Shown here piece by piece: positions 17,811 to 27,675 of a stretch of DNA of 64,000 nt. Positions within the stretch are counted from its first letter, which is position 1. Every line of letters begins with the position of its first letter. The notes beneath the pieces were generated by a model. It worked only from the letters and a program-made list of their open reading frames with translations, was not told the origin of the DNA and did no database searches. A program made the position numbers and the translations under genes. The stretch spans positions 1,612,001-1,676,000 of the forward strand of contig OX337241.1 in assembly GCA_946965045.2 (NCBI GenBank). The letters run 5' to 3'. Origin of the DNA: Epithemia pelagica. Lineage: Eukaryota; Bacillariophyta; Bacillariophyceae; Surirellales; Surirellaceae.

Positions 17811-19685
17811 CTAGTACGACTTTCTTTTGTCCATGTACTTGTCAAACATAGAAATGACCTTCTTTTTGAAAAAGGGACAGAAATTTTTGCTCTTTGCAAG
17901 GCGCTCCCGCACCTTGGATCCTTCACCAGATACAGCGATCTGACTCAACGATCCCAATAAAGGGTTGATGTCTCTCCAGAACTTTTGGGGAACCCATGAT
18001 TCCAAATGTTTTGAACACTCATAAGCTTCACATTTCGTGGGTACCCATCCAAGATTTTGGGACCATCGCATCACGTGGATGTCGGAGGGAATTCCTTCGG
18101 ACCGATCAAAGGAAGCTTCGATTACAATGGCAGCAGTCTTGTACCCTATACCGAGCAGAGTGGTAAGCTCCTGGATAGAAATATTCGTCGGAATAACTCC
18201 ATTGTGTTCTTGGATAAAGTAATCCGCGGCATTCACAATGTGTTCAGCATTTTTGTAAAAACGTCCCGGTTCGGAAAGAATGGAGCACAAGGCGTCCATG
18301 CCGTATCTTTGTGAAATGTCAATCACCGCCGTTGCGGATGTCAATCCAAACGAGAAAATACGAGGCATCACAGTGCTAAGTTGTGCATCGGAGGTACTTG
18401 CACTCATGCATATTGTCATGAGGAACATGAAGGCTTTGTCTGCCTGTGGGTCGTCTGCAGTGATAGAAGAGTCGACCCAGTCCTCCCAAGAATCCCGAGG
18501 GACGTTGATGCCATCCTTTTTCAAACTTGTCCAGAAGTTCAGAAGAGAGTAGAACTGAAAAGTTCGTTCAAGCAATATTTCTGGAAATTTGTCACAATCA
18601 GGAATTGATACATGACTGTCACATGGTGGTTTGACGATAGCTTTTTCCCCAGGCATGTGTCTCTTTGTTCCACTTTGCACGTATTTAATGGCTGACTTTG
18701 AGCGTGAAATCGACCCAAGGAATGCCGCTATTTTTTCATTTCGAGATCTCGTTGAGTACGAGTGCAATGCAAATTGATTGTGGAAGAGCTTTTGTTGCTT
18801 TCTGGTAGGAGGAGAGGCAATATCTGTCGTGTCTGATGGAAGATTGGTTGTTGTACTTGTGTCAGTAGAACGTTGTGGAGTTTTGTAGGGGGATGGTAGA
18901 CGGTGGATTGTTTCTTGTGGAGGAGTATATTGTGATGCGGCAGGCAAAATGGTATCAATTTGGGCATGAGCAGAAGACATGTTCAACAATACATGATGTT
19001 CAATCAATGATAGGAAAGGAGATACCGTTGGAGGATTGTATAAATCGGTAGGAAAAGAATCATAGTCCACTGGAATATTTGGAACGTCGATGATATTGAA
19101 GCCCTCCACTCGTTGGGCGCTTGCATGGACACCAATGAGTGGCTTCTTTCGGATCATCCAAGATGTAACAAGAGTGCTGGTTGAAGTTGTCGGTGATATG
19201 GCTAGCTGGTTGTCGATGTAATGAACACAGTCATCCAGTACCTTGTTCCGAATGATTGAAAATTGTGTTTTACAATTTAGAGACAGAATGACCGTCGTAC
19301 AGGTGATGGTCTGATCCACCATGAGAAGTTGTTCTGTGTTGCTTGAAGAAAACCTGTAAGTGTCCTTGTCAGTTTCTTGGAAAATGGCTTGGTATACGAT
19401 ACTCGAAAGCAAATCGAGTTGTTGTTGGAAAGAAAGAGTGGGAATACAACATTTGTGTGTAGGGGGGTCATGAGGAGGACATGAAATCTGACCACCAACG
19501 CGAATGAGCCAGTGAATGGTTTTTTGTTGGATTGCCTGAAAAATCTCGGAAACAGGACGATTCAGGATTCCATCTGTTTCTTTCAAATCAATCAATAGTG
19601 CATAAAGAGAAGGGTTGCAATGCATGACATATTTGGGACAGCATTTTGATTCGAAAATGACATTTGGGTGGGAAGCATCATCCAT
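17811..19685 (-). CDS. transposon-borne endonuclease III-like (HhH-GPD) DNA glycosylase homolog
   Basis: A 624-aa single-exon protein. The C-terminal ~220 residues match the HhH-GPD fold. MTICMSASTSDAQL corresponds to the endonuclease III helix around SAQTTDAQ, followed by GRFYKNAEHIVNAADY. The helix-hairpin-helix LLGIGYKTAA carries the catalytic Lys (Lys516), and IPSDIHVMRWSQNLGW the catalytic Asp (Asp535), spaced 19 residues apart (18 in E. coli Nth). The four-cysteine [4Fe-4S] loop of Nth/DME proteins is not recognisable: only one Cys (NFCPFF) remains there. The first ~350 residues are unrecognised, with several Cys/His-containing segments and a Ser/Thr/Pro-rich linker. Known relatives excise oxidised bases, mismatched bases or 5-methylcytosine; the substrate here is unknown. 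Confidence 0.85.
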   Translation of the reverse strand: MDDASHPNVIFESKCCPKYVMHCNPSLYALLIDLKETDGILNRPVSEIFQAIQQKTIHWLIRVGGQISCPPHDPPTHKCCIPTLSFQQQLDLLSSIVYQAIFQETDKDTYRFSSSNTEQLLMVDQTITCTTVILSLNCKTQFSIIRNKVLDDCVHYIDNQLAISPTTSTSTLVTSWMIRKKPLIGVHASAQRVEGFNIIDVPNIPVDYDSFPTDLYNPPTVSPFLSLIEHHVLLNMSSAHAQIDTILPAASQYTPPQETIHRLPSPYKTPQRSTDTSTTTNLPSDTTDIASPPTRKQQKLFHNQFALHSYSTRSRNEKIAAFLGSISRSKSAIKYVQSGTKRHMPGEKAIVKPPCDSHVSIPDCDKFPEILLERTFQFYSLLNFWTSLKKDGINVPRDSWEDWVDSSITADDPQADKAFMFLMTICMSASTSDAQLSTVMPRIFSFGLTSATAVIDISQRYGMDALCSILSEPGRFYKNAEHIVNAADYFIQEHNGVIPTNISIQELTTLLGIGYKTAAIVIEASFDRSEGIPSDIHVMRWSQNLGWVPTKCEAYECSKHLESWVPQKFWRDINPLLGSLSQIAVSGEGSKVRERLAKSKNFCPFFKKKVISMFDKYMDKRKSY

Positions 19686-20128
19686 GGTGCTCTCTTAAAA
19701 CACAAGGCGATGAGGCACAAGCAGCAACGTGAGTTGTGTGAGTACTATTTTCATCTATTGTGGTGTCAGTCGCGAAACATGTAATGGGTGAAATATTCAG
19801 CGTAGGTAATAATATTACGTAATTTATGGTAATTAATTTATTAAATTAAATTACTGCAAATGAATGAAGGGGTAATTCCGTTGGGTGAATAAATGAGTCA
19901 AATTCATTCTTGAAAGGATTCGCCTCTAATTTATTAAAAAAATTAATTCTCTTTAAAATTTGACAAAGAATATATTACGTAAATGATATTACATGAACTT
20001 GGGAAGGAACAATTTTTGGAAAACGGAATTCATAACGTTTGGTTATTTTGAATATAATGATAAAACTTAATTCTTCATTATTATGTAATGGAATAAATTA
20101 CGTTAATTCTATTCATATAAGAGGTTAT
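19686..20128. other. right subterminal region of the hAT element
   Basis: Strongly AT-rich non-coding DNA with several TTAATTC, ACGTAA and GGTAATT words. It contains the glycosylase gene's upstream region and probably transposase-binding sites. Confidence 0.6.
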
Positions 20129-20145
20129 GGTAATTCACAACTCTG
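20129..20145 (-). repeat. right terminal inverted repeat of the hAT element
   Basis: On the minus strand this reads CAGAGTTGTGAATTACC, matching the left terminus. Confidence 0.9.
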
Positions 20146-20153
20146 GTGAACAA
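20146..20153. repeat. target-site duplication of the hAT element, right copy
   Basis: GTGAACAA, identical to the left copy. Confidence 0.95.
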
Positions 20154-20723
20154 AGAGGGAGCAAAAATGTCATGCTTCTGCGATCTGCGACCGAATTCTT
20201 CTTCTTGATCTCTCTACATTCAACATCACAATGACTCATAGAGATAGGTCTAATGAGTAGAATTTTATCGACTATGAGTTGAAGAGTAGGTTCTGTGCAA
20301 GACCGCAGTTTTCGTCGCGGTTTGCGGTCATCGAAGGACACCACACCGTTACCATTGTCATTACGACGTCGGCAGCAGGTGACAGTGAAGCAGGTAAGAA
20401 GTTCTCTGTCCATCGGAAAGCATGCAACCATGTTGTGCTTTCTTTGAAAGCTCTTTTGAGCAAAATGGTGGAAGTGAAAGAGATTTCATGTTTTCTTAGA
20501 GGATGAACGGCGAACGGCGACGTAGACTGCTCCGACTTCGATCTTGTATATCTTCAGCAGCACGGTTGGCACTCGATACAACAGTGTGGGGTGCCGACAT
20601 GGGTTCACGTTATAGTGCTGAGCTGATAACGGGGCTCGGAAAAGAGAGAGTAAAGCTCATTGATGTGTTTCTTTGGTTATTTTTTGAAGCAGAAATTTTC
20701 CTTTTCGTAACACAACCATCACC
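20154..20723. other. host flank right of the hAT element, upstream region of beta-adaptin
   Basis: No gene is recognised. It should contain the promoter and leader of the gene starting at 20724. Confidence 0.5.
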
Positions 20724-23551
20724 ATGGCACCACTCGGCAGCGGAAAAGAAGGCGACTCGCGCTTCTTCACAACCCAGAAGAAGGGTGAAATGCACGAGCT
20801 GCGCATGGAGTTGCACTCAACGGATCGCGCTGTCAAAGTAGATGCAGTGAAGAAGGTGATTGCCAGTATGACGGTCGGAAAGGACGTGTCCATGTTGTTT
20901 ACCGATGTCTTGAATTGTGTGCAAACGGGAAATATTGAATTGAAAAAGTTGGTTTACCTTTACTTGATCAACTACGCCAAAACACAACCTGAATTGACCT
21001 TGTTGGCGGTCAATACCTTCGTCAAAGATGCCAGTGATGCCAATCCTTTGATCCGTGCGTTGGCCGTTCGGACCATGGGTTGCATTCGTGTCGATCGTAT
21101 CACCGAATATTGTTGCGAACCGCTCAGTCGAGCCATTCGAGATGACGATCCTTATGTCCGTAAGACTGCCGCTGTTTGTGTTGCGAAATTGTATGACATT
21201 GCGCCGGATCTCGTCGTTGAACGTGGATTCTTGGAGATTTTGCACGATTTGATCTCGGACTCCAATCCCAGTGTTGTGGCCAATGGGGTAGCGGCTTTGA
21301 GTGAAATTGCCGAAACGTCAGGAAAGGATGTGATGCGTATCTCTGCTTCTGTGTTGCAGAAACTTTTGGCTGCCCTGAACGAATGTACCGAGTAAGTTTC
21401 TGATGGAAGAAAGGGCAATGACGGGTGTGGTAAAAATCTCATATCTTTCTCGTGTGTTGTTTGTACTCTCCTTTGAAGATGGGGCCAAGTATTTATCTTG
21501 GATTCGTTGGCCAAGTACACACCTGCGGATGGTCGAGAAGCTGAGACTATCATTGAACGTGTAACACCTCGATTGCAGCATGCCAACTCGGCCGTCGTCA
21601 TGTCGGCGGTGAAAGTGATTTTAAGTTACATGGAGCTCATGGGATCGGCCAATAGCGACTCCATTCGTCACTTGACACGAAAGCTAGCACCACCCTTGGT
21701 CACCTTGCTCAACTCGGAGCCAGAAATTCAGTACGTGGCTTTGCGAAACATCAACTTGATTGTACAGAAACGTCCGCATATCTTGGAAAATGAAATCAAA
21801 GTGTTCTTTTGTAAATACAATGATCCCATCTATGTCAAGATGGAGAAGTTGGAGATTATTATTAAATTGGTGTCAGAAAAGAACATTGATCAGGTGCTGT
21901 TGGAATTGAAGGAGTACGCAACCGAAGTTGATGTCGATTTTGTGCGCAAGGCGGTGTCGGCCATTGGTCGTTGTGCTGTTAAACTGGAACGTGCTGCTGA
22001 ACGTTGTATCGGTGTATTGCTTGAACTCATTCAAACAAAGGTCAATTACGTCGTGCAAGAATCTGTCATTGTCATTAAGGACATTTTCCGTCGATATCCC
22101 AATCGTTACGAGTCCATTATTGCTACTCTTTGTGATAACTTGGACACGCTTGATGAACCGCTTGCCAAAGCCAGTATGATTTGGATCATTGGAGAATACG
22201 CCGAACGAATCGATAATGCAGATGAGTTGCTTGATACTTTCTTGGAAACGTTTGAGGAAGAGGACCCTGCTGTACAGTTGCAGCTGTTGACGGCAACTGT
22301 CAAATGTTTTCTGAAAGATCCAGAGGATACACAGGATATGGTAGGTTGAAACAATTGGATAGCCTTTCATGGTGGCACAGATCTGACATCATTTTTCATT
22401 TACAGGTTCAACGTGTCCTAGACATGGCCACAGAAGAATCAGATAATCCGGACTTGCGTGATCGTGGTTTTATCTATTGGCGTCTTTTGTCGACGGATCC
22501 TGAAGCGGCCAAAATGGTGGTTTTGGGTGACAAACCAGTTATTGAAGACGATACGTTCCGTCTCGATCCAGCCCTTCTCAACACTCTCATTTCGCAAATT
22601 GCGACCCTCTCGTCTGTTTACCACAAACCACCGGAAGCATTCGTCGTTCGACGCGGAACCGGCGAAGATAAAGAAGAGGAAGAAGATGACGACGAGGAAG
22701 AGGAATATGATGTGGGCGACTCAGCTGGTGCTGGTGGCGGCGGAGGAGGCGTTGACCTTCTTGATATGGGCGGTATGAGTTTGAATAACAAGGGTGGAGG
22801 GAAAAACGAACCCAAAGCTCCTATGGCTCGTGTTTGTGGACCAGAAAAATCTGGTGGGTTGGAGATCATGGCTGGTTTCCGTCAACTTAAGAAAAAGATT
22901 AGAATGGAGATGCAAGTGACAAATGTTTCGGCGTCACAGGAGATCGCAAGTCTGGCCATTCAGCTCAATAAGAACTCGTTTGGTCTCAATCCAGCAACTC
23001 AGCAATTAATTCTGAACCCTCCTCTCGGACAGGGACATACCGGCACAACACATGTGGAACTGACCACCACACCCAACATGCTGGCACCTATCCCTGCTGG
23101 ACAGCCGGCCTCTCCTCAAGTTCAAGTTGCAATCAAGAATATGCAGTCGGGTAATGTTTTCTATTTTGCTGCCAATTTTAACTTCGAAGCTCTCTTCTCG
23201 CCAGAGGGTACGATGGAACGATCGGCCTTTATTGAATCTTGGAAATCTATTGACGACCGAAACGAATTGTACAGCACAGTCTCTGACTTGCCTCGGGACT
23301 CTGTGGATATTGATGCTGTGACTCAAAAGTTTAAAATGTACCACGTTTTCTTCATCGCGAGGCGTCCAGTACCCAATGCTGAAGGACAAGAAGTTGTCTA
23401 CTTCTCAATGAGAACTTTCACTGGAATGGAGTTCTTGGCCGAGCTCACTTTCAAACAAGGAGTGAATGCATGCAAGGTTTGTCTCAAAACAGAAAACTCT
23501 GCCTATGGCCTCTTGGCCAAGACGGCTCTCGAGAATCTTCTCCGTAACTAA
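20724..23551 (+). CDS. AP-1/AP-2 adaptor complex beta subunit (beta-adaptin)
   Basis: Three exons (20724-21391, 21479-22340, 22406-23551) with 87- and 65-bp GT-AG introns give 891 aa. Residues to about 530 form the Adaptin_N solenoid with strongly conserved family segments ([55 protein letters not shown]). An acidic and poly-Gly hinge ([20 protein letters not shown]) follows, then the two-part appendage with [10 protein letters not shown] and FFIARRPVP. It is the large beta subunit that links cargo adaptors to clathrin at the trans-Golgi or plasma membrane. Sequence alone does not separate AP-1 from AP-2, and many protists have a single shared beta subunit. It is an ordinary host gene next to the hAT insertion. 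Confidence 0.95.
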
Positions 23552-23782
23552 CAAAGGGATGGTACCAAGTGATTAAGTATGTCTTCTTAAAAATAACATC
23601 GCTGGTTATTGTCTTTCTCTTTCTCGGACAATGGCTTAAAATCCCATATGATCCAGAGAATTCACTTTTTTTTAGGATTGGATTCGGAACCTGGTCACGG
23701 TTTCAGTCGTGTTAACAGAACCCGGTGTTCACGTGAATCAAATCCCCGAACAGGACGAGGATACCATAAGAATGCCTTCACC

Positions 23783-24640
23783 ATGAGCGTCCTTGATTTC
23801 CCTCTTCGACTCATTGCGTCACTGCTTATGGTTGCAATGCCACTGGTTGCAGCCTCTCATGCGTAGAAGTCACATACTCTCAGCGGCGGTGGGGCGTCGT
23901 GGAAAATCTTTGGAATGGGAGCCTTGTGTTTTATTTTCTCCCAGGTGATCCACGTTCCCCTCGTAATGCTCATACTCAATCCATTGTGCACAAGCGTTCT
24001 TGGTGTAACAGACCTGCAAGATCCGGCTATGCATGGTGCGCCCTTGGTTGTGTTTTCTACTATGGCCGGGCTGTTGGCTGGAATCAGCGAAGAAGGATCT
24101 CGATGGCTATTTTATCGTTTCTGGATCCAGCCAGTTGGAAGTGAAAACGTTTTTCCCAAAGTTCTCTTGTTTGGTCTCGGTCACGGTGGTTGCGAAGCAT
24201 TGATTGTCGGCGTTTTCTCCGTGTGCAGTGTGATTGTCATGACGATTGCAAGCGGTGAGGACTTTGCCCAAGCCTATTGGGCACTACCGACTGGACAATT
24301 CCTCCTGGCACCCATAGAGCGTCTTTATGCCATGGCAGCCCACGTCGCGATGTCCTTGTTTGTATGGCGTGGGTTTGTCACAAACCAACAAGCTCCTTGG
24401 TTGGGACTTGCTATTGTCTATCATACCGCTCTCGATGCGGTGGCGGTTTTTGCGCTCCGCACGTGGGGGGTATATTTGGTGGAAATTATCCTTGAAGTGA
24501 CTTTCTTTCCAATTTCCCTTTACGTGTTGGTGCACTATGTTAAAGTTTATCGTTCGGTGAGAGGTGGGTTCGAAGAAATCCCACAAGAAGATGGCGACCA
24601 ACAGGAGGAGACGGTGACCCCGTCACCCCTTCAGGAGTAG
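23783..24640 (+). CDS. YhfC-like polytopic membrane protein (putative intramembrane metalloprotease), 5' end interrupted by TAG
   Basis: The main open frame (ATG 23915) encodes ~240 residues with about six hydrophobic segments and the motifs of the YhfC/CPBP-like family: EEGSRW, GLGHGGCEA, ERLYAMAAHV and YHTALDA. These Glu/His motifs would form the metal site of a membrane peptidase. Family members have one more N-terminal membrane segment before the GASWK motif. It is present here in the same frame from ATG 23783 (MSVLDFPLRLIASLLMVA) but separated by one TAG (23864-23866). A 21-nt GT-to-AG segment (23863-23883) around the TAG could be removed without changing frame, which is too short for a normal algal intron. 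A nonsense mutation, a sequence error or a start at 23915 are the alternatives. Confidence 0.7.
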
Positions 24641-24867
24641 GTACGCAATCAAAGAACGGACACCGACAAGTAAGCGATATAGCATTGCATGGTTGCAATA
24701 CCTTGTCGACAATGTCGTGCTTACGTGCGGCAGGCCTAAAAGCTGATCAATATGGTAGAACCGGGGATTCATGGTCCAGTTATTGTTGATTCGTAGCACT
24801 AGCTCTTTGGCATGTTGTTTCATCGGATGCGATGCAACGAAACTCCCTCGCGTCACAACGACAACAG

Positions 24868-26886
24868 CTACTGCCAGTTGGCCATGACTGTAGGTGTGGC
24901 TTCCTTGTACAACAAGATGAGTCGACGCGATGCCGACGGAGACGACGAATCGATATTGCCCAGAATAACATCCGAATCCACTTGCCACGATGCAACCGTC
25001 CTGGGACCAAGTCTTTTGTCAGACATTTTGTTCGTTAACCGAGTCTTTATTTGATCCAGTGCCTTGGTCGAATAATAATCCGTTGATCCATCCAAGACAA
25101 TGGTTGTAACATTTGTAAAGACCTTGACCAACAGCCCCTCCAACATTCGAGAATCTGACACACGCTTGTCACAGTCAATGCAAACAAAGGCATCCATGTA
25201 CTTGAGAAAGAGCAATGATTGGTACAATCGTTTCATGTCCTTGAGACCCGTGGCATTGGTTGTGGTGCCATCAGGGTCTGTTTTGGTCTTTTTGTCGCGA
25301 ATGATATCTTGGAGTTGGCATGGAAGCAGGCGTGTTTGATGTGTCGTGACTACATCATCCAGCCACATGGGTCGATCTACCAAGGGATCCACCAGGACAA
25401 ACAATTGGTATTGTAGTGCGGTCGAGTGTAGAAGCGATTGACGATCAGGACCAATCAAACCCCATTCCAAAAGGCGTTCTGTGTGTCGTTCTTTGAGCCA
25501 CGCCACTACAAGTCGCCTCCAAGCTGGAAGTAGAGGCGTTTCGTCAGGAGACCCCGCTGAAGCTTTATTGGGCGTGCGCCATTCCTCGTCATGGACTCGA
25601 GCAACTTGATTGGACAACTGCGAGCGAATCCCTTCGTACTGAAAGGACGAACAATTCGCACCAGTCATCCCTGGAATACAAAGGTTACAATGGGCTTGTC
25701 CCCGATGTTGTGGAAAGGTTCCAAAAGGACAGGGCTCTTTCCTCTTTTTACTGTTGTTTTCTTGATGCAGGTGACTGCAGTTGACAAAGTCTCCCAAAGT
25801 GGAGAGGGAGCCCAAGCCATCATGGGTAAAACCAGCGGAGCCACTCAGTTGCAATCTGTTGGCATTGTTGCGACAAAAGTGCTCCTTCCAATGACGGGGC
25901 ATACGTATGGAAGGCGCCGCATGTCGAATGGCAAAGGCAATGCCATTGTAGAGGTAATGGGCGTCGACCAGTTGCAAGTTGTAGTCCTTGCTTCGATGTT
26001 GAAGTCGTTCAAGTGTTCCGTGGACGCCGGTTCGACAATTGTCTGACGAATAGCAGGTATCGTGAAAGCTAACAACGCCCTGGTCCGATAAGAGTGTGAC
26101 AAAGTTAGTAAAGTCCTTCCAGCTCTGTTCCAAAGAATGATCGGCATGAATGTGCAGGTAGTCGATGGACACATTACGGCTTTGGAGTATAGCAAAGGCA
26201 TCGTCCGTCAATTCAAACATGTACTCGATATCGGCAAATTCTCGATGCATGAGTGAAAGTGGGTTGTTGGCGTAGAATGTACTTCCCCATCCAGCTTGTG
26301 GCAAGTGGGCGTCAATGAGGTACAACTTGGAGGGTACCTGTTTCTTGTAGAAATTGTTTTGGTCGCTCCAGGAGGGAAACGCACGCTCCAAATCTCGTTG
26401 TGCTTGCCGCAGTATGCGAGGGACAAAGCCACCTCCACTGCCCAGCACAACAATGGTTCGAGCTTGAAAGGCATAGGCCCAGCTATAATATAACATGCCA
26501 GCACCCAAAAACACATTGTGATCGGCTCCATGACTTTCGGCCCAGGGAGCTTCGGCCAATAGGGTGGATCGAATCAAGTCCACATTCAAAAGAGACGCCG
26601 ATGACAGTAATGACGGAATCTGAGGACGATCTGGTGCTGAAAGGTTCTTAATTGGGAGCGCCATGGATGGTATCTTTGCCGTAGTAACTGTGGATGTCGC
26701 ATTCCAAAGGCGAAGGGCATTGTGAAGGAACAAGAAGCAAAGTCCGACCATGATATAGCTACTTAACAGTAAAGCATCCTTCGTCTTCATGCTATAGTTG
26801 CGAGAAACTCCTCGCTGTCGACCGTTGCTCCCCATACCAGAAGGAAGGTTGTTTTGCATGCTGGAGATCTTCATGTGCATCATCAT
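24868..26886 (-). CDS. type II membrane protein with methyltransferase-like lumenal domain
   Basis: The 672-aa frame starts with a short cytosolic tail and one membrane anchor (about residues 39-58, LLLSSYIMVGLCFLFLH), then a long lumenal part with several NxS/T sites. Residues ~140-320 resemble a class I SAM-dependent methyltransferase of the Methyltransf_24 kind: TIVVLGSGGGFVPRIL for the first strand and glycine loop, LYLIDAH, then IDYLHIHADHSLEQSWKDF and GVVSFHDTCY. A Cys-rich EGF-like stretch follows (CPFGTFP to GMTGANC). The C-terminal ~230 residues are not recognised. It most likely resides in the Golgi or ER; the substrate, perhaps a glycan, is unknown. A MITE lies about 50 bp upstream of its start codon. 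Confidence 0.7.
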   Translation of the reverse strand: MMMHMKISSMQNNLPSGMGSNGRQRGVSRNYSMKTKDALLLSSYIMVGLCFLFLHNALRLWNATSTVTTAKIPSMALPIKNLSAPDRPQIPSLLSSASLLNVDLIRSTLLAEAPWAESHGADHNVFLGAGMLYYSWAYAFQARTIVVLGSGGGFVPRILRQAQRDLERAFPSWSDQNNFYKKQVPSKLYLIDAHLPQAGWGSTFYANNPLSLMHREFADIEYMFELTDDAFAILQSRNVSIDYLHIHADHSLEQSWKDFTNFVTLLSDQGVVSFHDTCYSSDNCRTGVHGTLERLQHRSKDYNLQLVDAHYLYNGIAFAIRHAAPSIRMPRHWKEHFCRNNANRLQLSGSAGFTHDGLGSLSTLGDFVNCSHLHQENNSKKRKEPCPFGTFPQHRGQAHCNLCIPGMTGANCSSFQYEGIRSQLSNQVARVHDEEWRTPNKASAGSPDETPLLPAWRRLVVAWLKERHTERLLEWGLIGPDRQSLLHSTALQYQLFVLVDPLVDRPMWLDDVVTTHQTRLLPCQLQDIIRDKKTKTDPDGTTTNATGLKDMKRLYQSLLFLKYMDAFVCIDCDKRVSDSRMLEGLLVKVFTNVTTIVLDGSTDYYSTKALDQIKTRLTNKMSDKRLGPRTVASWQVDSDVILGNIDSSSPSASRRLILLYKEATPTVMANWQ

Positions 26887-26937
26887 TGTGCAGACTGCTT
26901 GTTCTGGGCCCTGTGGAAAAAAGTGGGACGGTTGCGC

Positions 26938-27286
26938 TACCGGTCATTACACAGTCCTGGCACCATTGGAATGGTGCAAAAAACGGACGATTTACCCGTA
27001 AAACGAGCATGCCCCCAACGAGTTTCATCCATCCATAAAACGAGAAATATAAGTCGGATTTTGATGAGCCCAGGTGGGATCGAATATCGAATCCTCTTTT
27101 GAAGTAGATTCAAATGATAATCATAAGACTGGTTAACTCAAACTACTTCTAAAGTTACAGTTTCAAACATGTGGCATTTCGGCTTTAAGACTTAACGGTA
27201 GATGCGTTGAGCACTACACATTGATCCTATACAAATTTGAGCGGAAAGATTCAACGCATGGTGCTAGGACTGTGTAATTACCGGTA
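26938..27286. mobile_element. 349-bp MITE with 29-bp terminal inverted repeats
   Basis: The segment 26938-26966 is the near-perfect reverse complement of 27258-27286 (core ATTACACAGTCCT, then GCACCAT), with two or three mismatches over 29 bases. The interior has no coding capacity. If the outermost TA dinucleotides are the target duplication, the element starts CCGGT and fits a Tc1/mariner-type MITE; this assignment is an inference. An internal hairpin (CACCATTGGAATGGTG) adjoins the left repeat. It lies directly upstream of the methyltransferase-like gene. Confidence 0.8.
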
Positions 27287-27675
27287 CTTTCGCGCCCGAC
27301 GTGCGCCAAAGAAGCGCGGGTCTCACGCCGGCCACATCTGTTTCGGTCGCTCATAGATCAGGAAATCTCATCGGTTGGATTCGTACATCGCTTAAGATAT
27401 CTTTGATCAATAACGCTGGGGAAGGCAGGCGGTCGAGATCCCTTTTCGTTAACCCCCAGCAGTGTGTCTTTGGGCGTGTAATTTCGTTTTGCTCAGAGAC
27501 ATCACCGCTGGGGGCTACCGTTTTCGTCTGTGGTCTTTTCGTGCCGCTGTCTGCTGCCAAGTTTCGTTGATGGGAAGGCCATTCACCGCTATAGAACGAC
27601 ACATCCTTTGTTTCAGTATCCCTCGTCGCTGTGAACTTGTTACGTACAATTGTAAATCGAAGCGAAGCAGTAAAG
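27287..27675. other. intergenic, upstream of the ankyrin gene
   Basis: No gene is recognised; it presumably holds the promoter and leader of the ankyrin gene. Confidence 0.5.

Larger units (their letters stand above)
13348..20145. mobile_element. complete hAT-superfamily DNA transposon carrying a DNA glycosylase gene
   Basis: The element spans 6,798 bp and is bounded by identical 8-bp duplications (GTGAACAA at 13340-13347 and 20146-20153). The terminal inverted repeats are CAGGGTTGTGAAGCTAC on the left and CAGAGTTGTGAATTACC (complement) on the right, beginning with the CAG typical of hAT. Inside are an intact transposase gene (plus) and an intact HhH-GPD DNA glycosylase-like gene (minus), tail to tail about 150 bp apart. 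Both subterminal regions are AT-rich and share TTAATTC words. Intact genes and perfect duplications indicate a recent insertion. Because the glycosylase lies inside the boundaries, it is element cargo and not a neighbouring host gene. Confidence 0.95.

Noticed and set aside
23863-23883. Annotating the 21-nt segment as an intron
   Set aside because: Far below the 64-94 bp introns seen in this window; kept only as a hypothesis in the findings.
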